DNA of 64,000 nucleotides from Myxococcales bacterium (lineage in GTDB: Bacteria; Myxococcota_A; Polyangia; Haliangiales; Haliangiaceae): positions 558,001 to 622,000 of the forward strand of contig JADJGV010000037.1 of NCBI GenBank assembly GCA_016707895.1, in the 5' to 3' direction. Of the stretch, positions 34,092 to 44,297 are shown piece by piece. The position numbers and the translations under genes were made by a program. The notes under the pieces are model-generated. The model did not search any database. It was not told where the DNA came from and was given only the letters and a program-made list of their open reading frames with translations. Positions within the stretch are counted from its first letter, which is position 1. Every line of letters starts with the position of its first letter.

Positions 34092-37000
34092 ATGCCGCAT
34101 CCGTCCGTGCACGACCTGCTGGCCGCCGACGACCCGGCGGTGGCCGACCACCTCGCCGGGTGCGCCGCCTGCCGGCGGGTGGTGGCGCGGGCGCGCCCGC
34201 TGACCGCGCCGGTCGAGGCGCCGGCGGAGGACGCGCTGCCGCTGGTCGACCCCGCGGTCTACGAGCGCGTCGACGGCGGCGAGGCCCGGGGCGGCATGGG
34301 CCGCACCTACCGCGCGCGCGATCGCCGGATCGGCCGCGAGGTCACGCTCAAGCAGCCGCTGGGGCCCGCCGAGGTCGCCGACCCGGTGCTGCGCGCGACC
34401 CTGCGCGCGCGCTTCGAGCGCGAGGCGCGGCTGACCGCGCGGCTCGAGCACCCGGCGATCGTCGCGGTCCACGAGGTCGGGCGGTTCGTCGGCGGCGACG
34501 TGTTCTACGCGATGCGCCGGGTGCAGGGCGCGCCGCTGGGCGAGTTGATCGCGGCGCGGCCGCGGCTGGCCGAGCGGCTGGCGCTCCTGCCCAACCTGAT
34601 CCTGGTGGCCGAGGCGCTGGCCTACGCCCACGGCCAGGGCGTCACCCACCGCGACGTGACGCCGGCCAACATCATGATCGGCGCGTTCGGCGAGACGGTG
34701 CTGATCGACTGGGGGCTGGCGGCCGACGCCGAAGGGGCAGGCGCGGTCGACGCGGCGCCGTACCGCGCCGGCGAGCTGCCGCTCACCGCGTACGGCGTCG
34801 GCACGCCGGGCTACATGGCGCCCGAGCAGGCGCGCGGCGTGCGCGCCGACGCCCGCGCCGACGTCTACGCGCTCGGCGCGACGCTGTATCACCTGATCGC
34901 CGGGCAGCCGCCGGAGCCCTCGCCGCGGCCGCTGCCGTCGCGTTGCCCCGACGCGCCGCCGCCGCTGGTCACGTTGATCGCGCGCGCGATGGATCCGGAT
35001 CCGGCGGCCCGGCCGGCGTCGGCCGCCGAGGTCGCCGCCGAGCTGTCGCGCTTCACCGCCGGGCAGCTCATGGCCAGCCACCGCTACTCGCCGGGCGAGC
35101 TGGCGCGTTACTACCTGCGGCGCTTCCGGCTGCCGATCGCGATCGGCGGGCTCGCGCTGGTGGTGGTAGCGGTGATCGGCGGCCTCGCCGTGCGCGGCCT
35201 GGCGCGCTCGCGGGCGTCGACCGAGCGCGCCCGCCAGGCGGCCGAGACCAGCGAGCGCGCCGCGCAGCAGGCGCTGCGCCGGCAGCTCGGCGTCACCGCG
35301 GCGCAGCTGGCCGATGAGCCGGCGCGCCGGATCGACGCGCTCGCCGCGGGCGTCGCCGCGGTCGCGCCCGAGGTCGCGGCCGGCCAGCCGCCGCTCCCCG
35401 AGGCGTGGCACGGGCTGGTGGTCGCGCTGGCGGCCGCGCCGATCGCCGCGCCGCTACCGGGCCGGGTGACGATCAGCAACGCGGCGTTCTCCGCCGACGG
35501 CCAGCGGCTGGTCACGGTCGGCATCGATCACCAGCTGCTGCAGTGGGACGCGGCCACGGGGCGCGCGATCGGCGCGCGGCCGCTGGCGCTGGATCGCCCG
35601 CTCACCGTGGCGCTGGCCGCCGCGCCGGCGCGGGCGCTGGTGTGCGGCCTCGATCCGGTCGCCGAGCTGCACCCGCTCGACGGTGGCCCCGCCGTGGCGG
35701 TGCCGCTCACCGCGCCTGACGCCCGCTGCGCGATCGACGCCGGCGGTCGCGCCGTGGTGGCCGCCGGGCGCGAGGTGCTGGTCCTCGATCGCGCCGGCGC
35801 CGTCGCGCAACGCGGCGCGCTCGACGCCGCGGCGACCGCGCTGGCGATCGCGCCGGACGGGCTGATCGCGATCGGCACCGTGGCGGGTGCGATCGCGCTG
35901 TGGCGCCCCGCGGCCGGCGCGCCGGTGGCCTTCGCCGCGCACGCCGGCGGCACCCAGGCGCTGCGCTTCGCCGACGGGGGCGGGCGGCTGATCTCGGGCG
36001 GCGCCGACGGGCGCGCGCTGGCCTGGCCGATCGCCGGCGATCGCGCCGGCGCCGCCGAGGTGCTGGTCGACGGCTGGCCCGGGCCGATCTCGATGATCCA
36101 CGACGGCGGCGGCGGGCGGATCGCGCTCGGGGCGCCGCGCAACCGCACCGATCAGCGCGCGGTCGACACCGTCCTGATCGACGGCGCGGCGCGGCGCACG
36201 CTCGTGGGCCAGTCGGTGGTCGCCGACGGGCGCGGCGACGCTCGGCTGATCGCCAGCACCACCGTCGATCGGGTGCGGCTGGTCGATCCCGCCGACGGCG
36301 GCGACGCGCTGGTGCTGCCGCCGGCGGCGCCGCACGTCGTGGTGCTGGCCCGGTTCGGCGCGCGGGCGCTGGTCGCCGCGGCCAGCGGCGAGGCGCTGCT
36401 GTGGGACCTGCGCAGCGGCGCGGCGAGCGGCACGCTGCTCGGGCACACCGGGTCGATCGTCGGCGCGGTCGCGCTCGGCGAGACGCTGTGGACCGCCGCC
36501 ACCGACGGCACCATCCGCGCGTGGTCGCTGCGCGCCGGCGACGCCGACGCCGCGCCGCGGACCTTCGCGCTGGGCGCCGAGGCGCTCGCGCTCGCCACGA
36601 CCACGGACGGCGACGCGGCGCTGGTGATCGACACCGACGGTGGGATCTGGCGCCTCGGCGGGCCCACCGGCGGCGCGGCGCTGGTCCATCGCGATGCTTC
36701 GGCCGGCTTCGCCGCGCTCGGGCCCGACGGCGCCACGCTGGTGTTCGGCGGCGCGGGGGGCCGGGCCACGCTCGCGCCCGCCGGACGCGCGGTGGTCGCG
36801 CTGATCGTGCCGGGCGCCGCCGATCTCACCGCCGGGGCGCTCGCGCCCGCCGGCCGGACGATCGCGGTGGGCGCGGCCGACGGCACGGTCGCGGTGATCG
36901 ACGCCGCCACCGGCGCGGCGCGCAGTCAGCGGGTGCTCGCGGCCAAGCCCGAGGCCCGTCCCGTAGGCATCGCGCGGATCGCGTTCACGCCCGACGGCGC

Positions 37001-37508
37001 GACGCTGATCGTCGGCGACGCGGCGGCGCACGCCTGGCTGGTCGACGCGGCCACGCTCGCGGTGCGCCAGGCGATCGACGCCCGGCTCGGCGGCGCGGCG
37101 ACCGACGCGCTCCACCGCCGCGGCCTGCAGGTCGGGTTCGCGCCCGACGGCGCGGTGCACCTGTACCCGCTGGCCGGTGGCGCGCCGACGGTGTTGCGCG
37201 GGCACGGCCGCGCGGTGGTGGCGGCGGCGGCCAGCGCCGACGGGGCGCGCCTGGCCACCGCCGACCTCGACGGCGAGGTCCGGGTGTGGGCGCTGTCCCC
37301 GGCGCCGGGCGCGGCGGCCACCCTGGCGCTACCGGGTCGCGGCGCGGTCACGACGCTGACGTTCGTCGACGGCGATCGGGCGATCGCGATCGCCGGCGCC
37401 AGCGGCGGGCTGCAGATCGTGCCGGTCGATCCGGCGCTGGCCGTGGCCCGGGCCTGCGCCCGGCTGGCTCACTTCGGGCGCGCCGCCGACGGCTGCGCCA
37501 GCCCGTGA
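34092..37508 (+). CDS. Anti-sigma-type zinc motif + Ser/Thr kinase + TM + WD40 propeller
   Basis: An 1138-residue protein. Residues 7-27 hold HDLLAADDPAVADH then GCAAC, with His20-x3-Cys24-x2-Cys27, the pattern of zinc-binding anti-sigma (ZAS) domains. The kinase (~60-320) shows EARGGMGRTYRA, Lys in VTLKQPL, HRDVTPANIMI, DWG in place of DFG, and GTPGYMAPEQA. A TM helix (~352-375, IAIGGLALVVVAVIGGLAV) precedes a predicted periplasmic WD40-like region (~455-1120: LQWDAATG, IALWRPA, LLWDLRSG, RAWSLRAG, VRVWALSP). Divergence from the ECF-like sigma factor suggests the pair is functionally linked: sigma sequestration plus kinase signalling. That is inference. Confidence 0.9.
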   Translation: MPHPSVHDLLAADDPAVADHLAGCAACRRVVARARPLTAPVEAPAEDALPLVDPAVYERVDGGEARGGMGRTYRARDRRIGREVTLKQPLGPAEVADPVLRATLRARFEREARLTARLEHPAIVAVHEVGRFVGGDVFYAMRRVQGAPLGELIAARPRLAERLALLPNLILVAEALAYAHGQGVTHRDVTPANIMIGAFGETVLIDWGLAADAEGAGAVDAAPYRAGELPLTAYGVGTPGYMAPEQARGVRADARADVYALGATLYHLIAGQPPEPSPRPLPSRCPDAPPPLVTLIARAMDPDPAARPASAAEVAAELSRFTAGQLMASHRYSPGELARYYLRRFRLPIAIGGLALVVVAVIGGLAVRGLARSRASTERARQAAETSERAAQQALRRQLGVTAAQLADEPARRIDALAAGVAAVAPEVAAGQPPLPEAWHGLVVALAAAPIAAPLPGRVTISNAAFSADGQRLVTVGIDHQLLQWDAATGRAIGARPLALDRPLTVALAAAPARALVCGLDPVAELHPLDGGPAVAVPLTAPDARCAIDAGGRAVVAAGREVLVLDRAGAVAQRGALDAAATALAIAPDGLIAIGTVAGAIALWRPAAGAPVAFAAHAGGTQALRFADGGGRLISGGADGRALAWPIAGDRAGAAEVLVDGWPGPISMIHDGGGGRIALGAPRNRTDQRAVDTVLIDGAARRTLVGQSVVADGRGDARLIASTTVDRVRLVDPADGGDALVLPPAAPHVVVLARFGARALVAAASGEALLWDLRSGAASGTLLGHTGSIVGAVALGETLWTAATDGTIRAWSLRAGDADAAPRTFALGAEALALATTTDGDAALVIDTDGGIWRLGGPTGGAALVHRDASAGFAALGPDGATLVFGGAGGRATLAPAGRAVVALIVPGAADLTAGALAPAGRTIAVGAADGTVAVIDAATGAARSQRVLAAKPEARPVGIARIAFTPDGATLIVGDAAAHAWLVDAATLAVRQAIDARLGGAATDALHRRGLQVGFAPDGAVHLYPLAGGAPTVLRGHGRAVVAAAASADGARLATADLDGEVRVWALSPAPGAAATLALPGRGAVTTLTFVDGDRAIAIAGASGGLQIVPVDPALAVARACARLAHFGRAADGCASP

Positions 37509-38092
37509 GCGGCGAAGCCGGCGAACCAGATCGCCCCGCGGTCAGCCGGCGCGCCCTTCCACATCATCGACAGCCGCCCGGTGGTGGCCCGCGGCCGGAG
37601 CTTCCAGCGCGCGACGATCGCCCCGTCGATCTCCAGCGCCAGCTCGTCGGCGCGCTGGATCACCGTGACGGCGTGGGTGCGCCGGACCCGGTGGCCGGGC
37701 AGCGGGCGCCACCCGTCGAGCTCGAAGCTCGCGTCGTCGATCCACAGCCCGACGCGATCGTCGGCCACCATCACCACGCCGCCGAGCACGCCCAGCTCGA
37801 GCGCGCGCGGGTCGGCGCCGAGGCGCCGCCAGGTGACGGACGCGCGGTAGGGCACGGTCACCGGCGCGCGCCACACCAGCTGGCCCAGCGAGTACGCGGT
37901 GCGCGCGCCGTTCGTGGTCGCGACGTAGCGACCGCAGCCCGCGCCGCGCGCCAGCGCGCCCTCGACCGCCTCCCAGTCGGTCGGCGCCTGCGCGCACGGC
38001 GGGTCGGCGCTCGCCGCGCCGGCGCGGATCATCAGCGCCGCGATCGCGGCCGCGCAGGCCGCGGCGACGCGGTGGCGGTGTGGCCCCGGCAC
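37469..38092 (-). CDS. Exported protein of unknown function
   Basis: A 207-residue protein with a signal peptide (AAACAAAIAALMIRAGAASA) and a mature beta-sandwich-like sequence: VTWRRLGADPRALELGVLGGVVMVADDRVGLWIDDASFELDGW and VTVIQRADELALEIDGAIVARWKL resemble concanavalin-like or LamG folds that bind carbohydrate. Its last 40 nt overlap the 3' end of the convergent kinase gene. TAGCGT lies 6 nt before GTG 38092. Confidence 0.75.
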   Translation of the reverse strand: MPGPHRHRVAAACAAAIAALMIRAGAASADPPCAQAPTDWEAVEGALARGAGCGRYVATTNGARTAYSLGQLVWRAPVTVPYRASVTWRRLGADPRALELGVLGGVVMVADDRVGLWIDDASFELDGWRPLPGHRVRRTHAVTVIQRADELALEIDGAIVARWKLRPRATTGRLSMMWKGAPADRGAIWFAGFAAHGLAQPSAARPK

Positions 38093-38098
38093 CCGTCG

Positions 38099-38104
38099 AC
38101 GCTA
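38099..38104 (-). promoter_or_regulatory. -10-like TAGCGT before exported-protein gene
   Basis: On the minus strand TAGCGT (38104-38099) ends 6 nt before the GTG at 38092. Confidence 0.4.
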
Positions 38105-38133
38105 CCACGGCGGATCGCCGCCGCTCGTGTAAG

Positions 38134-38161
38134 TTGCGTGGATCGCTCGGGTCGCTAGAAT
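38134..38161 (+). promoter_or_regulatory. Sigma-70-like promoter of C45/aminotransferase/CoA-transferase operon
   Basis: TTGCGT (38134-38139) and TAGAAT (38156-38161) are 16 nt apart. The predicted transcript would have an ~85-nt leader before ATG 38254, in contrast to the leaderless genes around it, leaving room for post-transcriptional control. Confidence 0.5.
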
Positions 38162-38253
38162 TCGCGCCGCACCCGAGACAGGTCCGCCGCTCCCGTGCGA
38201 GTCCTGCGATCGAGGCCGCTGGCCTCGCGACGCCCCCCTGGCATGGTGAACCG

Positions 38254-39357
38254 ATGAGAGTCCTCGAACTTCCCGCTGGCGGCACCTCGCGCGACTGGGG
38301 CCGCGTCCACGGCGAGTCGTACCGCGGCGAGGTCAAGGCGCTGTCCGCGATCCGGACGTACCTGTGCACCCGGGTCGGCGGCTTCGCCGATCGGCTGGCG
38401 GTGCTGGCCGCCGCCGAGGCCCACCTGCCGGTGCTGGCGCGCTACCACGCCGGGCTGTACGAGGAGCTGCTCGGCATCGCCGAGGGCGCCGCCGTCACGC
38501 CGGCCGAGATCGTCGTCGCCAACCACTACACCGACCTGCGCGACCTGTCGCCGGACCACGCGCAGTGGAAACCGGCGCCGGAGGCGGGCGAGGGCGGCTG
38601 CTCGGTGATCTGGGCCGAGACCCCGACCGGGCGCATCCTGGCCCAGACCTGGGACATGCACGCCACCGCGATCCCGTACGTGATGATGCTGCACGTGCCG
38701 GAGTCGGCCGACGGCCCCGAGGCGTGGCTGCTCACGCTGACCGGCTGCCTGGGCCTGGCCGGCGCCAACCGGCACGGCGTCGGCATCGGCATCAACAACC
38801 TGTACTCCAACGACGCCACCGTCGGCGCGGTGTGGCCGGCGGTGGTCCGGCGCGCGCTGCACCAGCGCACCGCCTCCGCCGCGCAGCGCCACGTGCTGGG
38901 CGCGCCGATCGGCTCGGGCCACCATTACTTCGTGGCCGATCGGGACGACGCGTTCGCGATCGAGACCTCGGGGGTGCTGCGCAAGACGATGTTCGCGTCG
39001 TCGCCCGAGCGCCCGGCGCCCAGCTACTGCCACACCAACCACTGCCTCGACCCCGACGTCGCGGCGGTGTCGTCGATCTCGCCGACCTCGACCACCCGCG
39101 AGCGCTACGCCTGGCTGACCGCGTCCTTGGCGGCGCGGCCGATCGCCGATCTCGACGACGTCTGGGTGCGCATGGGCAGCCAGGACGGCTGGCCCAAGAG
39201 CGTGTGCACCAACATGGCCACGCCCGAGAACCCGCACGGCACCGCCACCTGCGGCGCGATCGCGATCAACCTCGACACCCGCACCGTCTGGGCCCAGGGC
39301 GGCTTCATCACCAACGTCGTCCCCACCGAGTTCGAGTTCGACGGAGGCGCCGCATGA
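38254..39357 (+). CDS. C45-family peptidase / acyl-CoA:6-aminopenicillanate acyltransferase-like Ntn hydrolase
   Basis: A 367-residue Ntn-fold enzyme. The proenzyme processing site is Gly115-Cys116 in EGGCSVIWAET, Cys116 becoming the N-terminal nucleophile after autocleavage. Other family blocks are HGESYRGEV near the N-terminus, TWDMH, GCLGLAGANRHGVGIGINNL and YCHTNHCLDP. The family cleaves or forms amide bonds of N-acyl amines and amino acids. No signal peptide is present, so it is cytoplasmic. The stop overlaps the aminotransferase start (ATGA). First gene of a four-gene operon; release of an amine substrate for the next enzyme is the simplest inferred role. Confidence 0.9.
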   Translation: MRVLELPAGGTSRDWGRVHGESYRGEVKALSAIRTYLCTRVGGFADRLAVLAAAEAHLPVLARYHAGLYEELLGIAEGAAVTPAEIVVANHYTDLRDLSPDHAQWKPAPEAGEGGCSVIWAETPTGRILAQTWDMHATAIPYVMMLHVPESADGPEAWLLTLTGCLGLAGANRHGVGIGINNLYSNDATVGAVWPAVVRRALHQRTASAAQRHVLGAPIGSGHHYFVADRDDAFAIETSGVLRKTMFASSPERPAPSYCHTNHCLDPDVAAVSSISPTSTTRERYAWLTASLAARPIADLDDVWVRMGSQDGWPKSVCTNMATPENPHGTATCGAIAINLDTRTVWAQGGFITNVVPTEFEFDGGAA

Positions 39358-40609
39358 CCGACTACCCGTTCTTCTTCACCTGGACCGCGCAGCACCAGGC
39401 CAAGCCGTTCGAGCTCGTCGGCGGCGAGGGCGCGCACTTCACCACCGCCGACGGCGGCCGCTGGCTCGACCTGGGCGCGCTCAGCTACCAGGTCAACGCC
39501 GGCCACGGCCACCGCCGGATCATCGACGCGATCAAGCGCCAGGCCGACAGCCTGTGCCTGGCGTCGCCGACCGCGGTGTTCCCGGCCAAGGTCGAGCTGG
39601 CCGAGAAGCTGCTCGCGCTGGCCGGCCCCGGCTACAGCAAGGTGTTCTTCACGCTGGGCGGCGCCGAGGCCAACGAGAACGCGATCAAGATGGCGCGGCT
39701 GGTGACCGGCCGGCACAAGCTGATGAGCCGGTACCGCAGCTACCACGGCGCGTCGATGGGCGCGCTGACGCTCACCGGCGACTGGCGCCGGCCGCCGCTC
39801 GAGCCCGGCATCCCCGGCGTGGTCCACGTCGCCGACTGCTACTGCGATCGCTGCCCGTTCGGCCACACGCTGGCCAGCTGCAAGCGCGAGTGCGCGACCA
39901 ACGTCGACGCCACGATGCGGCTCGAGGGCGGCGGCTTCGCGGCGGCCATCTTCGAGCCGGTGCCGGGCGCCAACGGCGTGCTGGTGCCGCCGGATGACTA
40001 CTGGCCGCTGCTCCGGCGCGCCTGCGACGCCGACGGCGCGCTGCTCATCGCCGACGAGGTGCTGTGCGGCTTCGGCCGGCTGGGCAAGACCTTCGGCCAC
40101 CACCACTGGGACGTCACGCCCGACATCATCACCTGCGCCAAGGGCCTGGCCTCGGGCTACCAGCCGATCGGCGCGGTGATCGTCCACGAGCGCGTGGCCA
40201 AGCACTTCGATGAGCGGGTGCTGGCGTGCGGGCTCACGTACTACGCGCATCCGACCGGCTGCGCGGCGGCGCTCGAGACGCTCAAGGTCTACGAGGACGA
40301 GGGCATGTACGCCAACGCGGCGCGGCTGGGCCCGGTGCTGCTCGCCGAGCTGCGCGCGGTCGCCGCCCGCCTCGGCGTCAAGAGCTTCGTCCGCGGGCTG
40401 GGCCTCCTGGCCGCGCTCGAGGTCGAGTGCACCGCCGCGCAGTGGGCGGCGTTCGGCCCGGCGCTGGCGGCGCGCAAGCTGTCGCTCCACCTCGAAGGCA
40501 AGAAGACCACCGCGATCATCGCGCCACCCCTGTGCATCGCCGAGGCCGACCTGGTCGCCGGCGTGCGCGCCTTCGGCGACGCCGCGGTCGCCGCGTTCGG
40601 AGGAGCCTC

Positions 40610-40613
<4 letters not shown>
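39354..40613 (+). CDS. Class III (PLP) aminotransferase
   Basis: A 419-residue PLP enzyme. It shows the GGAEANENAIKMAR phosphate-binding block, SYHGASMGAL, the Asp of IADEVLCGFGRLGKTF, and the Schiff-base Lys263 in CAKGLASGYQP. A Cys cluster (CYCDRCPFG, CKREC; residues ~160-182) is unusual and could bind metal or form a lid. GGAGG sits 8 nt before the ATG, which overlaps the upstream stop. Class III enzymes act on omega- or beta-amino groups (beta-alanine, GABA, beta-amino acids). With CoA-transferase subunits next, a beta-amino acid giving a 3-oxo acid is plausible; this is inferred. Confidence 0.93.
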
Positions 40614-41332
<719 letters not shown>

Positions 41333-41334
41333 CC

Positions 41335-41961
41335 ATGGCGTACTCCAAGGAAGACATGGCGCGCCGCGCCGCCGCCGAGATCCCGGCCGGCGCGATCGTC
41401 AACCTCGGCATCGGCCTGCCGACGCTGTGCGCCGACTACCTGCCCGAGGGCCACGCGTTCCTGCACTCGGAGAACGGCCTGCTCGGCATGGGCCCGTTCC
41501 CGTTCGAGGGCGAGGAGGACCCGCAGCTGATCAACGCCGGCAAGCAGACCGTGACCGTGCTGCCGGGCGGCTCGACCTTCGACTCGGCGCAGAGCTTCGC
41601 GATGATCCGCGGCGGCCACGTCGATCTGGCGATCCTCGGCGCGATGCAGGTCTCGGCCCGCGGCGACCTCGCCAACTGGGCGGTGCCCGGCGGCAAGATC
41701 ATGGGCATCGGCGGCGCGATGGATCTGGCCAGCGGCTGCCGGCGGGTGATCGCGGTGATGCAGCACGCCACCAAGGACGGCGAGCACAAGCTGGTCGCGA
41801 CGTGCACCTACCCGCTGACCGCCGCCCGCGTCGTCAGCCGGGTCATCACCGAGCTGGGCGTGTTCGATCCCACCGCCGACGGCTGCTTCAAGGTCATCGA
41901 GCTGGCGCCCGGCGTGGATCGCGAGACGGTCGCGAAGCTCACCGGCGCGCCGCTGGTGTAG
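41335..41961 (+). CDS. scoB: 3-oxoacid CoA-transferase subunit B
   Basis: A 208-residue beta subunit. The catalytic Glu46 that carries CoA as a thioester is in HSENGLLG, and the fold is confirmed by VNLGIGLPTLCADYLPEG, LPGGSTFDSAQSFAMIRGGHVDLAILGAMQVS and the cis-acting GGAMDLASGCRRV. It closes the operon and converges on a minus-strand surface protein with a 3-nt gap between the stops. Acts in the cytoplasm with subunit A. Confidence 0.95.
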   Translation: MAYSKEDMARRAAAEIPAGAIVNLGIGLPTLCADYLPEGHAFLHSENGLLGMGPFPFEGEEDPQLINAGKQTVTVLPGGSTFDSAQSFAMIRGGHVDLAILGAMQVSARGDLANWAVPGGKIMGIGGAMDLASGCRRVIAVMQHATKDGEHKLVATCTYPLTAARVVSRVITELGVFDPTADGCFKVIELAPGVDRETVAKLTGAPLV

Positions 41962-41964
41962 CGG

Positions 41965-44235
41965 TCACGGCGCGGGCAGGGCGAGCGTGACCGTCGCGGT
42001 CTGCCCGGCCACCACCGTCGCGGTGACCGGCGGCGACGCGCGATCCTCGCCGCGGCCGCGCGTGCGAGCGACCACCTGCGCGGCGCCCAGGCCGACCCGC
42101 GGCGCGCGGAAGCGCCCGTCGGCGTCGACCGGCGCGACCACGACGTAGCCGCCGTCGGCGGGCGTGATCTCGACCGAGGCGCGGCCGGTGGCGCCGCGCA
42201 CGGTCCCGGCGATCGCGCCGGTCGGTGCCAACGTCAGGGTCAGCGGCGTCGCCGCCGGCAGCGTCACCGGGAGCGTCGCCGACAGCCCGCGGCGCGGGTG
42301 CAGCGCCACCACCCGCAGCGGCGCTGGGCCGCGCGGGGCCGCGACCCCGGCGACGGCGAAGCTGCCGTCGTCGCCCGTCGTCGTCGCGTACCCGCCGAGC
42401 AGCGCCGCCTTGCGCGGGTCGCCGTCGAGCCCGAACGCCTCGCCGAACATCATCAGCTGCCGTCCCATCGCGACGTCGGCGCCCGCCACCGCGGCGCCGG
42501 CGCCGTCGACCACGCGCCCGCGGACCACCGCGCCCCGCTCGACCGCGATCATGCCGAGGTCGGTGGTGTGGCCGGCGGTGACCTCGACGTCGGTGAGCGT
42601 GCGGCCGACGAAGTCGTCGCCGATGATCCGCAGGACCCAGGTGCCGGGCGGCACCGCGCCGCGGGTGAACCGCCCGTCGGGCGCGGCCCGGGCCTCGGGC
42701 TCGGCGAACGCCAGCCCGGCCTCGAAGCTGCTCACCGCGATCGCGAACCGCTCGACCGGGCGGCCGTCGCGCACGACCGCGCCGGTGATCGCGCCGGCCG
42801 CCGGCAGCTCGATCCGGACGTCGCGCGCGCCGGCCATCGCGGTGGTGGCGTCGGGCGTCAGGTACATGTTGGTCGCGGGCGCGTCGGGCCACGCCGCCTG
42901 CAGCCGGTAGCTGCCGGCGGTCAGCGGCCCCAGCTCGAAGCGGCCGGCGCCGTCGGCCACGTCGGCGGCCCGGATCAGCGCCGCCATGGCGCCGTCGGGC
43001 AGCGCGTCGATCCGCGCCTCGGGCACCGGGCGGCCGCTCGGGTCGACCACCACGCCGGCGATCGTCGCCGGCGCCAGCGTCAGCCGCAGCTCGCCGGGCG
43101 GCGTCGCGAGGTCGACGGTCGTCACCGCCGACGCGTCGCCGGCCCGGGTCGCGAACACCGCCAGCGTGGTCGCCGCCAGGCCGTCGATCCGGAACCGCCC
43201 GTCGGCGCCGGTGATCGCGTACCGCTCGTCGAAGGTCTGGGTGCGCTGCGCGGTGACGGTGGCCTCGGCGACCGGCGCGCCGGCGGCGTCGAGCACCACG
43301 CCGCCCAGCGTCGCGCCGCGGGCCAGGCGGATCACCACGTCGCCGCGCGGGGCGGCGCCGTCGAGCTCGACCTCGACCTGGCCGACGCCGGCGGGGGCCT
43401 CGACGCCGAGCGTGTAGTGGCCAGCGGCCAGCCGCGGGATGGTCCAGGCGCCGGCCGCGTCGGTGGTCACCTCGGCGTCGCCGGCCTCGCCGCGCGCGGC
43501 CACCGCCACGCCGGCCACCGGGCGATCGTCGGGGCCGACCACGCGGCCCTGGACCGGCGCGCCGCGGGCCAGCCGCACCGCGTGGACGATCGTGCCGCCC
43601 GGATCGTCGCCCAGCGAGCGCGCGATCGTCGCCGGCGCGTAGCCGTCGGCGCGGACCTCCGCGCTGTAGAAGTGCGGGCCCAGGCCGCGCAGCGCGGCGG
43701 CGCCGGCGGCGTCGGTGGTGACCGCCTGGCGGCCGTCGTCGATCGTCGCGCCGGCCACCGGCGCGTCGGTCGCGTCGTCGACCACCCGCACCGCCAGCGT
43801 CGCGCCGCGCACCAGCCGCAGCACCAGCGGCTCGGTGGCCGCGCGCACGACCAGCGACAGCGGCGCGGCGTAGCGGTCGTCCTTCCACGCCGTGACCTGG
43901 TACGCGGTCGGCAAGAGGCCGTCGATCGCAAACGAGCCGTCGGCGTCGGTGGCGACCGTGCGCGGCGGGCGGCTGGCCAGCTCGACGGCGGCGCCCGGCA
44001 CCGGCTGGTCGCGCTCGTCGAGCACCAGGCCCTCGAGCCGCAGCGTCCCCGGCGGATCGGGATCGCGGGCCGGCCGCGCCACGGGGCGGGGCGCCGGCGC
44101 CGGCGCGGTGGCGGCGGGCGCGCGATCGGGCCGGTCGGCGCGGTCGGGCGCGGTCGCGCGGGTCCGCGTCCACACCGCGATCACCACCGCCGCCGCCACC
44201 GCCGCCACCAGGAGCATCCACGCGCGTCGTCCCAT
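41965..44235 (-). CDS. Membrane-anchored protein of carboxypeptidase-regulatory-like (Ig-fold) repeats
   Basis: A 756-residue protein with an N-terminal TM anchor (WMLLVAAVAAAVVIAVW) and a Pro/Ala linker, then about eight repeats of the CarboxypepD_reg type: GLVLDERDQPVPGAAVEL ... TDADGSFAIDGLLP; GRVVGPDDRPVAGVAVAA ... TDAAGAWTIPRLAAGHY; GVVLDAAGAPVAEATVTA ... TGADGRFRIDGLAA; GVVVDPSGRPVPEARIDA; GRVVDGAGAAVAGADVAM. Each is a ~90-residue beta sandwich used in surface adhesion or as a structural spacer. It is exposed to the periplasm. The start ATG 44235 directly precedes the anchor. No enzymatic domain seen. Confidence 0.88.
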   Translation of the reverse strand: MGRRAWMLLVAAVAAAVVIAVWTRTRATAPDRADRPDRAPAATAPAPAPRPVARPARDPDPPGTLRLEGLVLDERDQPVPGAAVELASRPPRTVATDADGSFAIDGLLPTAYQVTAWKDDRYAAPLSLVVRAATEPLVLRLVRGATLAVRVVDDATDAPVAGATIDDGRQAVTTDAAGAAALRGLGPHFYSAEVRADGYAPATIARSLGDDPGGTIVHAVRLARGAPVQGRVVGPDDRPVAGVAVAARGEAGDAEVTTDAAGAWTIPRLAAGHYTLGVEAPAGVGQVEVELDGAAPRGDVVIRLARGATLGGVVLDAAGAPVAEATVTAQRTQTFDERYAITGADGRFRIDGLAATTLAVFATRAGDASAVTTVDLATPPGELRLTLAPATIAGVVVDPSGRPVPEARIDALPDGAMAALIRAADVADGAGRFELGPLTAGSYRLQAAWPDAPATNMYLTPDATTAMAGARDVRIELPAAGAITGAVVRDGRPVERFAIAVSSFEAGLAFAEPEARAAPDGRFTRGAVPPGTWVLRIIGDDFVGRTLTDVEVTAGHTTDLGMIAVERGAVVRGRVVDGAGAAVAGADVAMGRQLMMFGEAFGLDGDPRKAALLGGYATTTGDDGSFAVAGVAAPRGPAPLRVVALHPRRGLSATLPVTLPAATPLTLTLAPTGAIAGTVRGATGRASVEITPADGGYVVVAPVDADGRFRAPRVGLGAAQVVARTRGRGEDRASPPVTATVVAGQTATVTLALPAP

Positions 44236-44297
44236 GGCTGATGGAACCACGCGGCCCGCGGCGATTGCATCACCACGCCGCGCGGGTGCGCGCTCGA

